DNA of 64,000 bases from Actinokineospora alba (GTDB lineage: Bacteria; Actinomycetota; Actinomycetes; Mycobacteriales; Pseudonocardiaceae). Under the pieces are notes generated by a model. The model saw only the letters and a program-made list of their open reading frames with translations. It was not told the DNA's origin and made no database searches. Position numbers and translations under genes: made by a program. The stretch covers positions 3,534,001 through 3,598,000 of the forward strand of contig NZ_SNXU01000001.1 in NCBI RefSeq assembly GCF_004362515.1, in the 5' to 3' direction. Shown here one piece after another: positions 8,289-16,102 of the stretch (positions within the stretch are counted from its first letter, which is position 1; every line of letters begins with the position of its first letter).

Positions 8289-8750
8289 ATGGCAGTCGTC
8301 ACCAAGGAGATCGAAGCTTCCCCAGCCGACGTCTTCGCGATCCTGGCCGATGGCTGGCTCTACGCGAGCTGGGTCGTCGGCGCCGCGCACATCCGGGCGG
8401 TCGACGAGGGCTGGCCCGACGTCGGATCCCGCATCCACCACAACATCGCGCCGTGGCCACTGAGCCTGTCCGACACCACCGCCGTCCGCCGGGTCGAGGC
8501 TCCCCGGCTGCTGGAGCTCGACGCCTGGGCCTGGCCGTTCGGCGCCGCCTTGGTCCGGCTCGAACTGGCGGAACTCGGTCCCGGCCGCACCAGGGTCACG
8601 ATGACCGAACACGTGTCGTCGGGGCCCGCGAAGCTCGTTCCCGGTGTCGTGCAGGATCTGCTGCTCACCCCGCGCAACAATGAAGCGCTCGATCGGCTCG
8701 GCGACCTCGCGACCGGCCGTGCCGCGACGGACGTCCCCCGGCGGCGGTGA
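8289..8750 (+). CDS. SRPBCC family protein (polyketide cyclase-like)
   Basis: 153 residues from ATG 8289, supported by GGGAGGGG upstream; the frame is open from 8184. The START/Bet v1-type fold is recognisable from EIEASPADVFAILADGWLYASWVVGAAHIRAVD at the N-terminus and the central ITE-like strand (TRVTMTEHV), ending in a long C-terminal helix (NNEALDRLGDLA). Such proteins have a hydrophobic cavity; the ligand is unknown. It precedes the debranching enzyme by 49 nt and may be co-transcribed. Confidence 0.75.
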   Translation: MAVVTKEIEASPADVFAILADGWLYASWVVGAAHIRAVDEGWPDVGSRIHHNIAPWPLSLSDTTAVRRVEAPRLLELDAWAWPFGAALVRLELAELGPGRTRVTMTEHVSSGPAKLVPGVVQDLLLTPRNNEALDRLGDLATGRAATDVPRRR

Positions 8751-8799
8751 CGGCGGCGATTCGCTTGCCAACACCTGCGATCCGGGAGACGGACCACCT

Positions 8800-10884
8800 A
8801 TGACGGCCTGGGCATCAAGCGCCGCACCACCCCTGTCCTCGGTCGGCGGCACGGGCACCACGACGCTCGTCGACGGCTCGACCTTCTGCCAGTCCGCGAT
8901 GGCTGGTGACATTTACCCGGACCGGCCGCACGGATTGTTCGTCTCCGACACGAGAGTGCTCTCCGGCTGGCGGCTCACCCTCGACGGCCAGGCCGTCGAC
9001 TCGTTGGGAACCAGCTCCCACCAGCCGTTTTCCGCCGAGTTCGTCGGCCGCGCCGCACCGCACGGCGGGCAGGCCGACAGCACGCTGCTGGTGGTGCGCG
9101 AGCGGTCGCTGGACGGCGGGATGCGGGAGGACCTAGTCCTGCGCAACCTGTCTGGCGACCCCGTGGTGGTCGCGGTGTGTCTCACCGTCGAAGCGGACTT
9201 CGCGGATCTGTTCGAGGTCAAGGAAAGCCGGGTCCAAGCGCACCCCGGGGTGCAGGTCGAGGCGGGCGCCGGCACGCTCACCTACACCTGGTCGGCAGAC
9301 GACCACACCATGCGGATGACGTTGAGCGCCACCGGCGACCCGCGCATCGAGGACGGCCAGATCAGCTTCCGGGCGGAGGTCCCGGCGCGCGGCGAGTGGT
9401 CGACCCGGTTCACCGTCCGCACGTCCGGCGGCGGGGACGTCGCCCCGAAGGCCTCCCCGGCGAGCAGGCTCGACGCGTGGCGGAACTCGATCCCGCGACT
9501 GACCACGAGCGATTCCGCGCTGGCCGCCACGCTGCGCACCAGCGCCTCGGACCTCGGGGCCCTGCAGATCCACGACCCGGACCACCCGGAGCGGCTCGTC
9601 GTGGCCGCGGGCGCGCCGTGGTTCATGGCGCTGTTCGGCCGCGACTCGCTGTTGACCAGCTGGATGGCGCTGCCCCTCGACCAGCGGCTCGCCCTCGGCA
9701 CCCTGCAGACCCTCGCCGACCACCAGGGCACGAAAGTCGACCCGCTGACCGAGGAGGAACCGGGGCGCATCCTGCACGAGGTTCGCCTGGGCCGGGAGGC
9801 CGCGCGCGCCCTGGGCGGCGGCAACGCGTACTACGGGACCGCCGACGCCACCCCGCTGTTCGTCGCGCTGCTGGGGGAACTGCATCGTTGGGGCCTGCCC
9901 GAATCCGAGCTCACCGCGCTGCTGCCCGCCGCCGACCGCGCGCTGGCCTGGATCGACGAGTACGGCGACCGCGACGGCGACCTGTTCGTCGAATACCAGC
10001 GCGCCACCGACCAAGGCTTGCTCAACCAGGGCTGGAAGGACTCCTTCGACGGCGTGAACGACGCCGCGGGCAAGCTCGCCGTCGCGCCCATAGCCCTGGC
10101 CGAGGTCCAGGCCTACGCCTTCGCCGCCTACACCGCCCGCGCCCGCATCGCCACCGCCCTCGGCGACTCCGCGACGGCGGTCAAGTACGAGGACAAGGCG
10201 GCCCGGCTCAAGGAGGCGTTCAACGACCGCTTCTGGCTGCCCGAAAAGGGTTGGTTCGCCATCGGCCTCGACGCCGACAAACAGCGGATCGACGCGCTGA
10301 CCTCGAACCTGGGCCACTGCCTGTGGTGCGGCATCGTCGACGACGACAAAGCGGCCTCCGTCGCCGAACACCTGACCGGCCCGGCGATGTGGACCGGTTT
10401 CGGCGTCCGCACCTTGGCCACGACCACGGGCGCGTACAACCCCGTGAGCTACCACAACGGCTCGGTCTGGCCACACGACAGCGCGATCGCCGCCGCCGGC
10501 CTGATGCGGTACGGCTTCGTGGAGAAGGCACAACAGGTGGCAAAGGGCATCCTCGACGCCGCCGAACATTTCGGGGGAAGACTGCCGGAACTGTTCTGTG
10601 GCTTCGACCGAACCGAGTTCCCCAGCCCGATCCCTTACCCCACTTCGTGTTCCCCACAGGCCTGGGCGGCGGCTGCCCCGATCCTGCTCGCCCAGACGCT
10701 GCTGCGGTTCCAACCGGACCTACCCGATGGGACAGTCCAGTTCGCACCTGTCCTGCCGACCCGGATGACCCCGATACGCATCGAATCGTTGCCGCTGGCA
10801 GATTTCCGCCTGACCCTGGAGGTCACGGAGACCAACTCATCGATCGAGGGCCTACCCGACAACCTGACCTTGACAAAAAAATAA
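8800..10884 (+). CDS. Amylo-alpha-1,6-glucosidase / glycogen debranching family protein
   Basis: 694 residues from ATG 8800 (GGGAGA upstream; the frame is open further left through the SRPBCC gene). The N-terminal 230 residues form the beta-rich glycogen-debranching N-terminal domain (DGSTFCQSAMAGDIYPDRPHG, then SDTRVLSGW). The rest is an (alpha/alpha)6 barrel of the GH15/GH63-like class (PWFMALFGRDSLLTSW, EEPGRILHEVRLG, GLLNQGWKDSFDGV, NPVSYHNGSVWPHDSAI). There is no signal peptide, so it likely trims storage or stress glucans in the cytoplasm. The substrate linkage is not proven by sequence. Confidence 0.85.
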   Translation: MTAWASSAAPPLSSVGGTGTTTLVDGSTFCQSAMAGDIYPDRPHGLFVSDTRVLSGWRLTLDGQAVDSLGTSSHQPFSAEFVGRAAPHGGQADSTLLVVRERSLDGGMREDLVLRNLSGDPVVVAVCLTVEADFADLFEVKESRVQAHPGVQVEAGAGTLTYTWSADDHTMRMTLSATGDPRIEDGQISFRAEVPARGEWSTRFTVRTSGGGDVAPKASPASRLDAWRNSIPRLTTSDSALAATLRTSASDLGALQIHDPDHPERLVVAAGAPWFMALFGRDSLLTSWMALPLDQRLALGTLQTLADHQGTKVDPLTEEEPGRILHEVRLGREAARALGGGNAYYGTADATPLFVALLGELHRWGLPESELTALLPAADRALAWIDEYGDRDGDLFVEYQRATDQGLLNQGWKDSFDGVNDAAGKLAVAPIALAEVQAYAFAAYTARARIATALGDSATAVKYEDKAARLKEAFNDRFWLPEKGWFAIGLDADKQRIDALTSNLGHCLWCGIVDDDKAASVAEHLTGPAMWTGFGVRTLATTTGAYNPVSYHNGSVWPHDSAIAAAGLMRYGFVEKAQQVAKGILDAAEHFGGRLPELFCGFDRTEFPSPIPYPTSCSPQAWAAAAPILLAQTLLRFQPDLPDGTVQFAPVLPTRMTPIRIESLPLADFRLTLEVTETNSSIEGLPDNLTLTKK

Positions 10885-10940
10885 AGGCGGGACAAGGGAA
10901 AGGGGAGACCAACCCCGGACGAGCAAACCCCGGCAATCCC

Positions 10941-11093
10941 TTCGTCCCTGCAGTTCCCCCTTGCCCCTCGTCCTGGCCATCTTTAACTCTCGATCATCGG
11001 TGTCAAGGGTCGGCTTGCCGATCGCGCAGCGACGGCGCTCGCGCCGCCCTTGACGCCGATGATCGAGAGTTAAACAATCGAGCCAGAGGGGCC
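10941..11093. repeat. Dispersed palindromic element, copy 1
   Basis: Arms 10982-11009 and 11047-11074 are 28 bp and match at 27 positions, flanked by conserved GC-rich tails. Copies 2 and 3 lie at 49382-49516 and 49562-49716. The element fills the gap between converging genes and its right arm supplies the stop codon of the response regulator at 11070. Confidence 0.85.
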
Positions 11094-11759
11094 AGCTTCC
11101 CCTTGTGCACCAAGGGAATCAAGCAAACCAGCCTCATGAGCAACAATCGCAGCCTGAACCCGATTAGCACACCCAAGCTTCCCCAGTATCTGACTCACAT
11201 GCACCTTCACCGTCCCCGCGGACAACCCCAGCCGAGCCCCGATCGAGGCGTTCGACAACCCATGCCCCACCCACACCAGCACTTCACGCTCACGAGGACT
11301 CAAGACCGAGAGCCGCTCAACAGCGCGCGCCGAGGGCCCCGCGAGTGCACGGTCAATGACCTGACGCGCCACCCCAGGCGACAACACCGCATCACCAGCA
11401 GCAGCGGCACGAACCGCGTGCAAGATCTGCCCAGGCTCAGTGTCCTTCAGCAGAAACCCCGCCGCCCCAGCCCGAAGCGCCCGATCCACATACTCCTCTT
11501 CACCGAACGTGGTCAGCATGATCACCCGCACCGACGGCGCGATCCGAACGATCTCCTTAAGCGCCGCCAACCCATCCACCGCGGGCATCCTGATATCCAC
11601 CAACGCCACATCGATCTCCAGCCGCCGAACCGCGGAGACAGCCTCCGCCCCATCGGCGGCCTCAGCGACAACCTCGATATCGGCCGCCTGCCCCAACAGC
11701 AACCGAACAGCGGCACGCAGCATGGGTTCGTCGTCGGCGAGCAGCACACGAATCGGCAT
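11070..11759 (-). CDS. NarL/FixJ family response regulator
   Basis: 229 residues. The receiver domain has the acidic pair D9/D10, phospho-acceptor Asp55 (ALVDIRMP), MLTTF and FLLKD lysine; a LuxR-type HTH follows (LSPREREVLVWVGHGLSN...SAGTVKVHVSQILGKLG). It lies 2 nt after its cognate sensor kinase gene, hence one operon. The last residues (GPSGSIV) and the TAA stop are encoded by the arm of the palindromic repeat element, so the C-terminus may have been altered by its insertion. Confidence 0.92.
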   Translation of the reverse strand: MPIRVLLADDEPMLRAAVRLLLGQAADIEVVAEAADGAEAVSAVRRLEIDVALVDIRMPAVDGLAALKEIVRIAPSVRVIMLTTFGEEEYVDRALRAGAAGFLLKDTEPGQILHAVRAAAAGDAVLSPGVARQVIDRALAGPSARAVERLSVLSPREREVLVWVGHGLSNASIGARLGLSAGTVKVHVSQILGKLGCANRVQAAIVAHEAGLLDSLGAQGEAGPSGSIV

Positions 11760-11761
11760 GA

Positions 11762-13348
11762 TCAGTCCTCGGAGACGGGAATCTCGAACCAGGTCTTCTC
11801 CACCAGCTCATCCTCGGCGAAGCAGAACCGGAAAATAGCGACGGTCTCCGCGTCCGGCGGGTCGTCCGCGGGCACATAGGTGCACCACGTGTCGTCCGGC
11901 CACGGCGGCTCGTGGTCCAACGCGGCGGCCTCCGCCGACGGGACGTTCGGCCCGAACCAGCCCTCGACATCCTCCGGCGTCATGCCCAACTCGATGTCCT
12001 CCAACGGGTCCTCGTGGTCGGCCGGGGCGGGCGGCGGCACGAACGCCAGGGTGGTGAGGACCATCGCGGCGACCGCGGCCAAGCCCGCGACCGGGAGCAG
12101 CGCCGCGGCCAGGCGCGCGGTGCGCCGGCGAGTCGGGAGCGGGACGGCTGCCTGATCGTCCGCGTCGGCTTCGGCGACCGGGCCGTCGCCGGTCAGTGGC
12201 ATGACCGCGGTGACCATGAAGCCCCCGTCGGCCGTCGGTCCGGCCGTCAGCCCGCCCGCGACCAAACGCACCCGCTCACGCAGCCCGACCAGGCCGCTGC
12301 CCGTCCCGGCCGACCGCGGCACGCCGCCCGGCCCGTTGCGGACCTCGACCGTGACCTGCGAAGACCCCGACGAGACGGTGACGGCGACCGGCGTGCCCGC
12401 CGCGTGCTTGTGCACGTTCGTCAGCGCCTCCCGGACCACCCGGTGCACGGCCTGGCGCACCGGCACGCGGGCGTCGGCCAGGTCCGGCCCGCGCCAGTCC
12501 AGGGTCACGCTGACGCCGCCCGCGCGGGAGGCCGCCACCAGCTCGGTCACGTCCGCCCGGGTTCCGGTCGCCTCCGTGGACTCCGCGGGCGGCCCCGCGG
12601 GCCGGAGCACGCCCAGCGACTGGCGCAGCTCGTCGAGCGCGGTGCGCGTGGTCGAGCGCACCAGGTGCGCGGCGTCGAGCAGCTCCGGGTCCTGGCCGGT
12701 CGCGGCCACCTCCAAGGCGCCCGAGTACATGGCGATCAGGCTGAGCCGGTGGCCGAGGTGGTCGTGCATCTCCTCGGCGATCCGGGACCGCTCCCGCTGC
12801 CGTGCCTCGGAACGCTCGAGGTCGCGGGTCCTGGCGAGGAACTCGGCCCGCTCGCGCAGCGCGTCCACCAGCCGGGCCTGCTGCGCCTGCAGCGCGCCCA
12901 CCAGGGCGGGCACCGCGACGCACAGGACGGTCAGGATGGTGATCACGACGGTCACGTACTGCCAGCGGTAGGCGGGCTGGGTGATCAGCACGACGCCGAC
13001 CGGCAGCAGCGCGGCGACCGCGAAGACCGGGCCCCGCAGCGGCGGCCGACAGCGGGCGCCCGCCGTGTGCGCGACGACCGCGAGCGCGACAGCGGTCGCC
13101 GGGAACACGCCGAACAGCACCGCCGCACCGAACAGCGCCACCCACGCCGACCAGCGCCGGAGCAGCACCGCCGTGGCCGCGAGGGCGACCACGGCGGTCA
13201 GCACCGGGCCGGTCGCGTACAGCACACCCGGCCAGCCCCACACCGGCAGCTCGTCCGCGAGGTACGTCGTCACCGCGGCCACGCAGGCCACGAGGAGCAG
13301 GTCCCCGACCACTGTGGAGAGCCGCCACCGTCCAAGGACGTCCCGCAT
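11762..13348 (-). CDS. NarL-type sensor histidine kinase with C-terminal membrane-anchored domain
   Basis: 528 residues. The N-terminal half carries about five to six membrane helices. A coiled coil leads to a HisKA_3 dimerisation domain with the phospho-acceptor histidine in EEMHDHLGH, then a HATPase_c domain (NVHKHA, GSGLVGLRERV). Beyond the kinase core is an extra transmembrane helix (LLPVAGLAAVAAMVLTTLAF) and an external domain of about 90 residues with two cysteines (WCTYVP, FRFCFAEDELVEK) and a DIELGMTPEDVEGWFG start reminiscent of SmpA/BamE-type folds. The kinase at 53509 has the same tail plan. Partner: the regulator 2 nt downstream. Confidence 0.9.
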   Translation of the reverse strand: MRDVLGRWRLSTVVGDLLLVACVAAVTTYLADELPVWGWPGVLYATGPVLTAVVALAATAVLLRRWSAWVALFGAAVLFGVFPATAVALAVVAHTAGARCRPPLRGPVFAVAALLPVGVVLITQPAYRWQYVTVVITILTVLCVAVPALVGALQAQQARLVDALRERAEFLARTRDLERSEARQRERSRIAEEMHDHLGHRLSLIAMYSGALEVAATGQDPELLDAAHLVRSTTRTALDELRQSLGVLRPAGPPAESTEATGTRADVTELVAASRAGGVSVTLDWRGPDLADARVPVRQAVHRVVREALTNVHKHAAGTPVAVTVSSGSSQVTVEVRNGPGGVPRSAGTGSGLVGLRERVRLVAGGLTAGPTADGGFMVTAVMPLTGDGPVAEADADDQAAVPLPTRRRTARLAAALLPVAGLAAVAAMVLTTLAFVPPPAPADHEDPLEDIELGMTPEDVEGWFGPNVPSAEAAALDHEPPWPDDTWCTYVPADDPPDAETVAIFRFCFAEDELVEKTWFEIPVSED

Positions 13349-13400
13349 GGCTGAGCTCTCCCGTTCGTCCAGCTGACCGATCGGGAGACAGCATCACATG

Positions 13401-14918
13401 TCAGCCGCCGGTCCTGGTGGCGCACCGGGCGTGCGCGGGCGGCGGGGTCAGGTCGATGAGGTAGCGGTTGACGACGTCGTCGACGCAGGAGGACGTGCCG
13501 CCGTAAACCGAATGCCCGACGTCCTCATTGGTCAGCAGGGCCGCCGAGGGCATGCTCGCCGCCAGCGCCTGCGCCCACCGGTACGGGGTCGCCGCGTCCA
13601 CTGTGGTCGCGACCAGCAGGATCGTCGGCGCCCCCGCGGCGCGGACCACCTTCGGCTTGCTCGTGGCCGGTGGCAGGAACGCGCAGCTGAGCAGTTCGGA
13701 GCCGTCGGCGAGCCGGGAGACGTCGCGGATGCGCTGGGCGGCCTCCTCGTAGGCGGCGAGGTCGGTGGGGTGCGGCCGGTCGAGGCAGTTCACCACGGTC
13801 AGCGCCTCGGCCGTGTCGTCGCTCGCCGGTTCCTCGGGCTGCGCCGCGGTGTCCTCCGCCGTGCCGCCGTCCTGTGTGGAGGTGTCCTTGGGCCGGTCGG
13901 CGTCGATGAGGATCTCCGACAGCTCGGACCACTCCTCGGGGAACGTGAGCTTGGCCGAGATGTCACCGCGGATGTCGCCCTCGCCGGACTTGTCGCCCTT
14001 GTCGATCACCCGGTTCACCGTGGCGATGATCTCGGCCTCGGTCCGGCCGGGGCACGGCTTGCGGGTGCGGGCCGCGCAGTCCCTGGCGTAGGCGTGCAAA
14101 GCCTGCTCGATGCTTTCGGCCTGCTGGATGGGATCGTCGCGCCAGTCGAGGGACATGTTGTCGACGCCGTCGAGCACCATCGCGCGGATCTTCTTCGGGA
14201 ACCGGTCGGCGTAGAGCTGGCCGATCCGGGTGCCGTAGGAGTATCCGACGTAGGTCAGCTTCTCCTGGCCGGTCACGACCCGCAGCACGTCGAGGTCCTG
14301 GATCACGTCGGCCGTGCCGACGTGGCCCAGGATGCCCGCGTCGGTGTGTTTCAGGCAGGCCTCGGCGTACTGCTTGCTCCCCGCCACCATGTCGCCGATC
14401 AGCGGCAGGTCAGGGTGCTTCTCGGCGGGCGGTTCGCCCTGGGTCTCGCACTTGAGCCGCGGCTCGCTGCCGCCCACCCCGCGCGGGTCGAAGCTGACGA
14501 CGTCGAACCGCTCGCGCACCGCGGCAGGCCAGCTCTCCGCCAGGTCCTTGACCATGGAGACACCGGACTGGCCCGGCCCACCCGCGCCCGCGATCAGGAC
14601 CCCGATCCGCTGCTCCGGCTTCGTCGCCACGGCCTTGATCAGCGGCAGGGTGAACGTCCGCCCGTCCTCCGGCTTCGCGTAGTCCACCGGCACGGTCAGC
14701 TTCGCGCACTCGAACTTGTCGCACGGCGCCCACTTCACCGGCTGCTGGTAGAACGCCGCGAGCCTGCTGTCGGCCTCCGGCTCCGGGGCGGTCGACGGCA
14801 CGGGGACACCCTCGCTCGCCGACCACTGGCAGCCTGCCAGCAGCGCGCCCACCACAACCGACACGACCGCCGCCCGCGCCCCTCCTGTGCTCGGTGCCGG
14901 ACCTCGCGGTGTGCCCAT
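13401..14918 (-). CDS. Secreted TAP-like alpha/beta hydrolase lipoprotein
   Basis: 505 residues. The N-terminus is a lipoprotein signal (VVVGALLAGC lipobox, Cys30). The catalytic domain belongs to the tripeptidyl aminopeptidase / SlpD-SlpE type: WAPCDKFECAKLTVPVDY start, GGPGQSG oxyanion loop, DPRGVGGS, nucleophile elbow GYSYGT, and the C-terminal TAP-like segment with ATTVDAATPY and GHSVYGG for Asp and His. It likely removes short peptides from exported proteins at the cell surface. An acidic low-complexity insert (DADRPKDTSTQDGGTAEDTA) sits in the lid region. Confidence 0.88.
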   Translation of the reverse strand: MGTPRGPAPSTGGARAAVVSVVVGALLAGCQWSASEGVPVPSTAPEPEADSRLAAFYQQPVKWAPCDKFECAKLTVPVDYAKPEDGRTFTLPLIKAVATKPEQRIGVLIAGAGGPGQSGVSMVKDLAESWPAAVRERFDVVSFDPRGVGGSEPRLKCETQGEPPAEKHPDLPLIGDMVAGSKQYAEACLKHTDAGILGHVGTADVIQDLDVLRVVTGQEKLTYVGYSYGTRIGQLYADRFPKKIRAMVLDGVDNMSLDWRDDPIQQAESIEQALHAYARDCAARTRKPCPGRTEAEIIATVNRVIDKGDKSGEGDIRGDISAKLTFPEEWSELSEILIDADRPKDTSTQDGGTAEDTAAQPEEPASDDTAEALTVVNCLDRPHPTDLAAYEEAAQRIRDVSRLADGSELLSCAFLPPATSKPKVVRAAGAPTILLVATTVDAATPYRWAQALAASMPSAALLTNEDVGHSVYGGTSSCVDDVVNRYLIDLTPPPAHARCATRTGG

Positions 14919-15051
14919 CGTCGCTCCTCGTGCTCAGTGAAACCGTCGGCACAAGGCAACCGCGCGGCGGCCGTCGCGCACCACCGTCCCCCGTCTCGAC
15001 TCTCCGCTGCGCATCAGCCTCGGGGACTACCCCGAAAGGCATAGCCGCCGA

Positions 15052-16035
15052 TCAGAGCCAGCCGCGCCGCTGGGCCTGCAGCGCCATCTGGAAGCGGGTC
15101 GTGGCGCCGAGGCGGGTCATCAGCAGCTCCACCCGGCGGAACAGGGTGCGTCTGCTGATCCCGAGCTCCCGGGCGATGTCGTCGTCGGACACGCCGCCCG
15201 CGAGCAGGGCGAGCAGCCTGCGGTCGGCGGGCAGCAGCCGCTGCGGCTGCGGTTCGCGGCCGTAGAACGGCAGCGCGTTGAGCCAGGACTCCTCGAACAG
15301 CGCCACCAGCGCCGAGAACAGCCCGCACGGCTGCACGATCAGCATCGAGTTGGCCACGTCGGCCTCCTTGACCGACAGCGACACCAGGGCGAACGCGTCG
15401 TCGATGATCACGAGCTTCACCGGGACCGACGGCAGCACCCTGGCCTGCTCGCCCGCCTCGACGCAGGGCTCGATGCTGTCCTCCAGGTTGCCCGGGTACT
15501 CCAGCGACTCGCGGCAGTACACGACCCGCTGCGTGACGCCGCGGGCGAGCGTGGCCAGCGAGTCGGCGGTGGCGTCGACGATCGGGACGTAGGGCGGCGA
15601 GTCGAACTGGCGGATCTCGGTGCGGGCACTGGCCCACGCCTGCCGCATCCTCGGGCCGATGGCGTCGCCGGTGACGACCTCGACGAGGTTGGTGTTGTAC
15701 TCGGCCAGCCGCAGCCGGCGGAACGACTCGAACGCCCCGGAGACGGCGATCCGCGACTCGTCGAGTTCGGCCGCCCGGTGCCTGCCGAGGATCTCCAGGC
15801 CCGCGGCGGGCGGCAGGGGAGCGGCGGTGTCGGACTCGTCGGCGATCGCACTGGCCAGGCCGGCGTCGACCAGTTCGGCGTAGGCGGGGCCGAGGTGCTC
15901 ACGGGTCACGCCTGCCTGCTCCACGACCGCGTTCAGCGGTGTCGGCCCGAGATCGAGCAGCGCGAGGTAGATCCGGGCCGCCTCGTCGCCGATTCCCAGC
16001 CGCCGCAGTGCTTCGCCGACCTTCGGGTTCGCCAT
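15052..16035 (-). CDS. TrmB-like / LuxR-type two-HTH transcriptional regulator (paralogue)
   Basis: 327 residues from ATG 16035 (MANPKVGEALRRLG); the frame is open to 16119 but overlaps the terminator of the upstream protease gene. It has a TrmB-type winged helix (ARIYLALLDLGPTPLNAVVEQAGV), a middle domain and a C-terminal LuxR-class HTH (DRRLLALLAGGVSDDDIARELGI, SRRTLFRRVELLM). Both architecture and the last 25 residues (TRFQMALQAQRRGWL against TRFQAGMQAFRRGWL) mark it as a paralogue of the regulator at 2191-3201. It lies directly downstream of a secreted metalloprotease gene, as that one does. Confidence 0.75.
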   Translation of the reverse strand: MANPKVGEALRRLGIGDEAARIYLALLDLGPTPLNAVVEQAGVTREHLGPAYAELVDAGLASAIADESDTAAPLPPAAGLEILGRHRAAELDESRIAVSGAFESFRRLRLAEYNTNLVEVVTGDAIGPRMRQAWASARTEIRQFDSPPYVPIVDATADSLATLARGVTQRVVYCRESLEYPGNLEDSIEPCVEAGEQARVLPSVPVKLVIIDDAFALVSLSVKEADVANSMLIVQPCGLFSALVALFEESWLNALPFYGREPQPQRLLPADRRLLALLAGGVSDDDIARELGISRRTLFRRVELLMTRLGATTRFQMALQAQRRGWL

Positions 16036-16058
16036 GGTGTCCAAAGTTAACAGCTCCA

Positions 16059-16095
16059 GGCGGGCGCATCCCCGGCTCGCGGGAATGCGCCCGCC
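16059..16095 (-). terminator. Hairpin terminator after metalloprotease
   Basis: An 11-bp perfect stem (16059-16069 with 16085-16095), extended by an imperfect inner stem, lies just past the stop at 16103 on the minus strand. Confidence 0.65.
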
Positions 16096-16102
16096 GTTGT
16101 CG

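Noticed and set aside
9177..11879. 900-codon plus-strand frame
   Set aside because: Out of frame with the debranching enzyme, runs through a palindromic repeat and antisense through a response regulator; Arg/Pro-rich shadow.
13398..15044. 548-codon plus-strand frame
   Set aside because: Antisense to the TAP-like lipoprotein hydrolase, which has a lipobox and complete triad.
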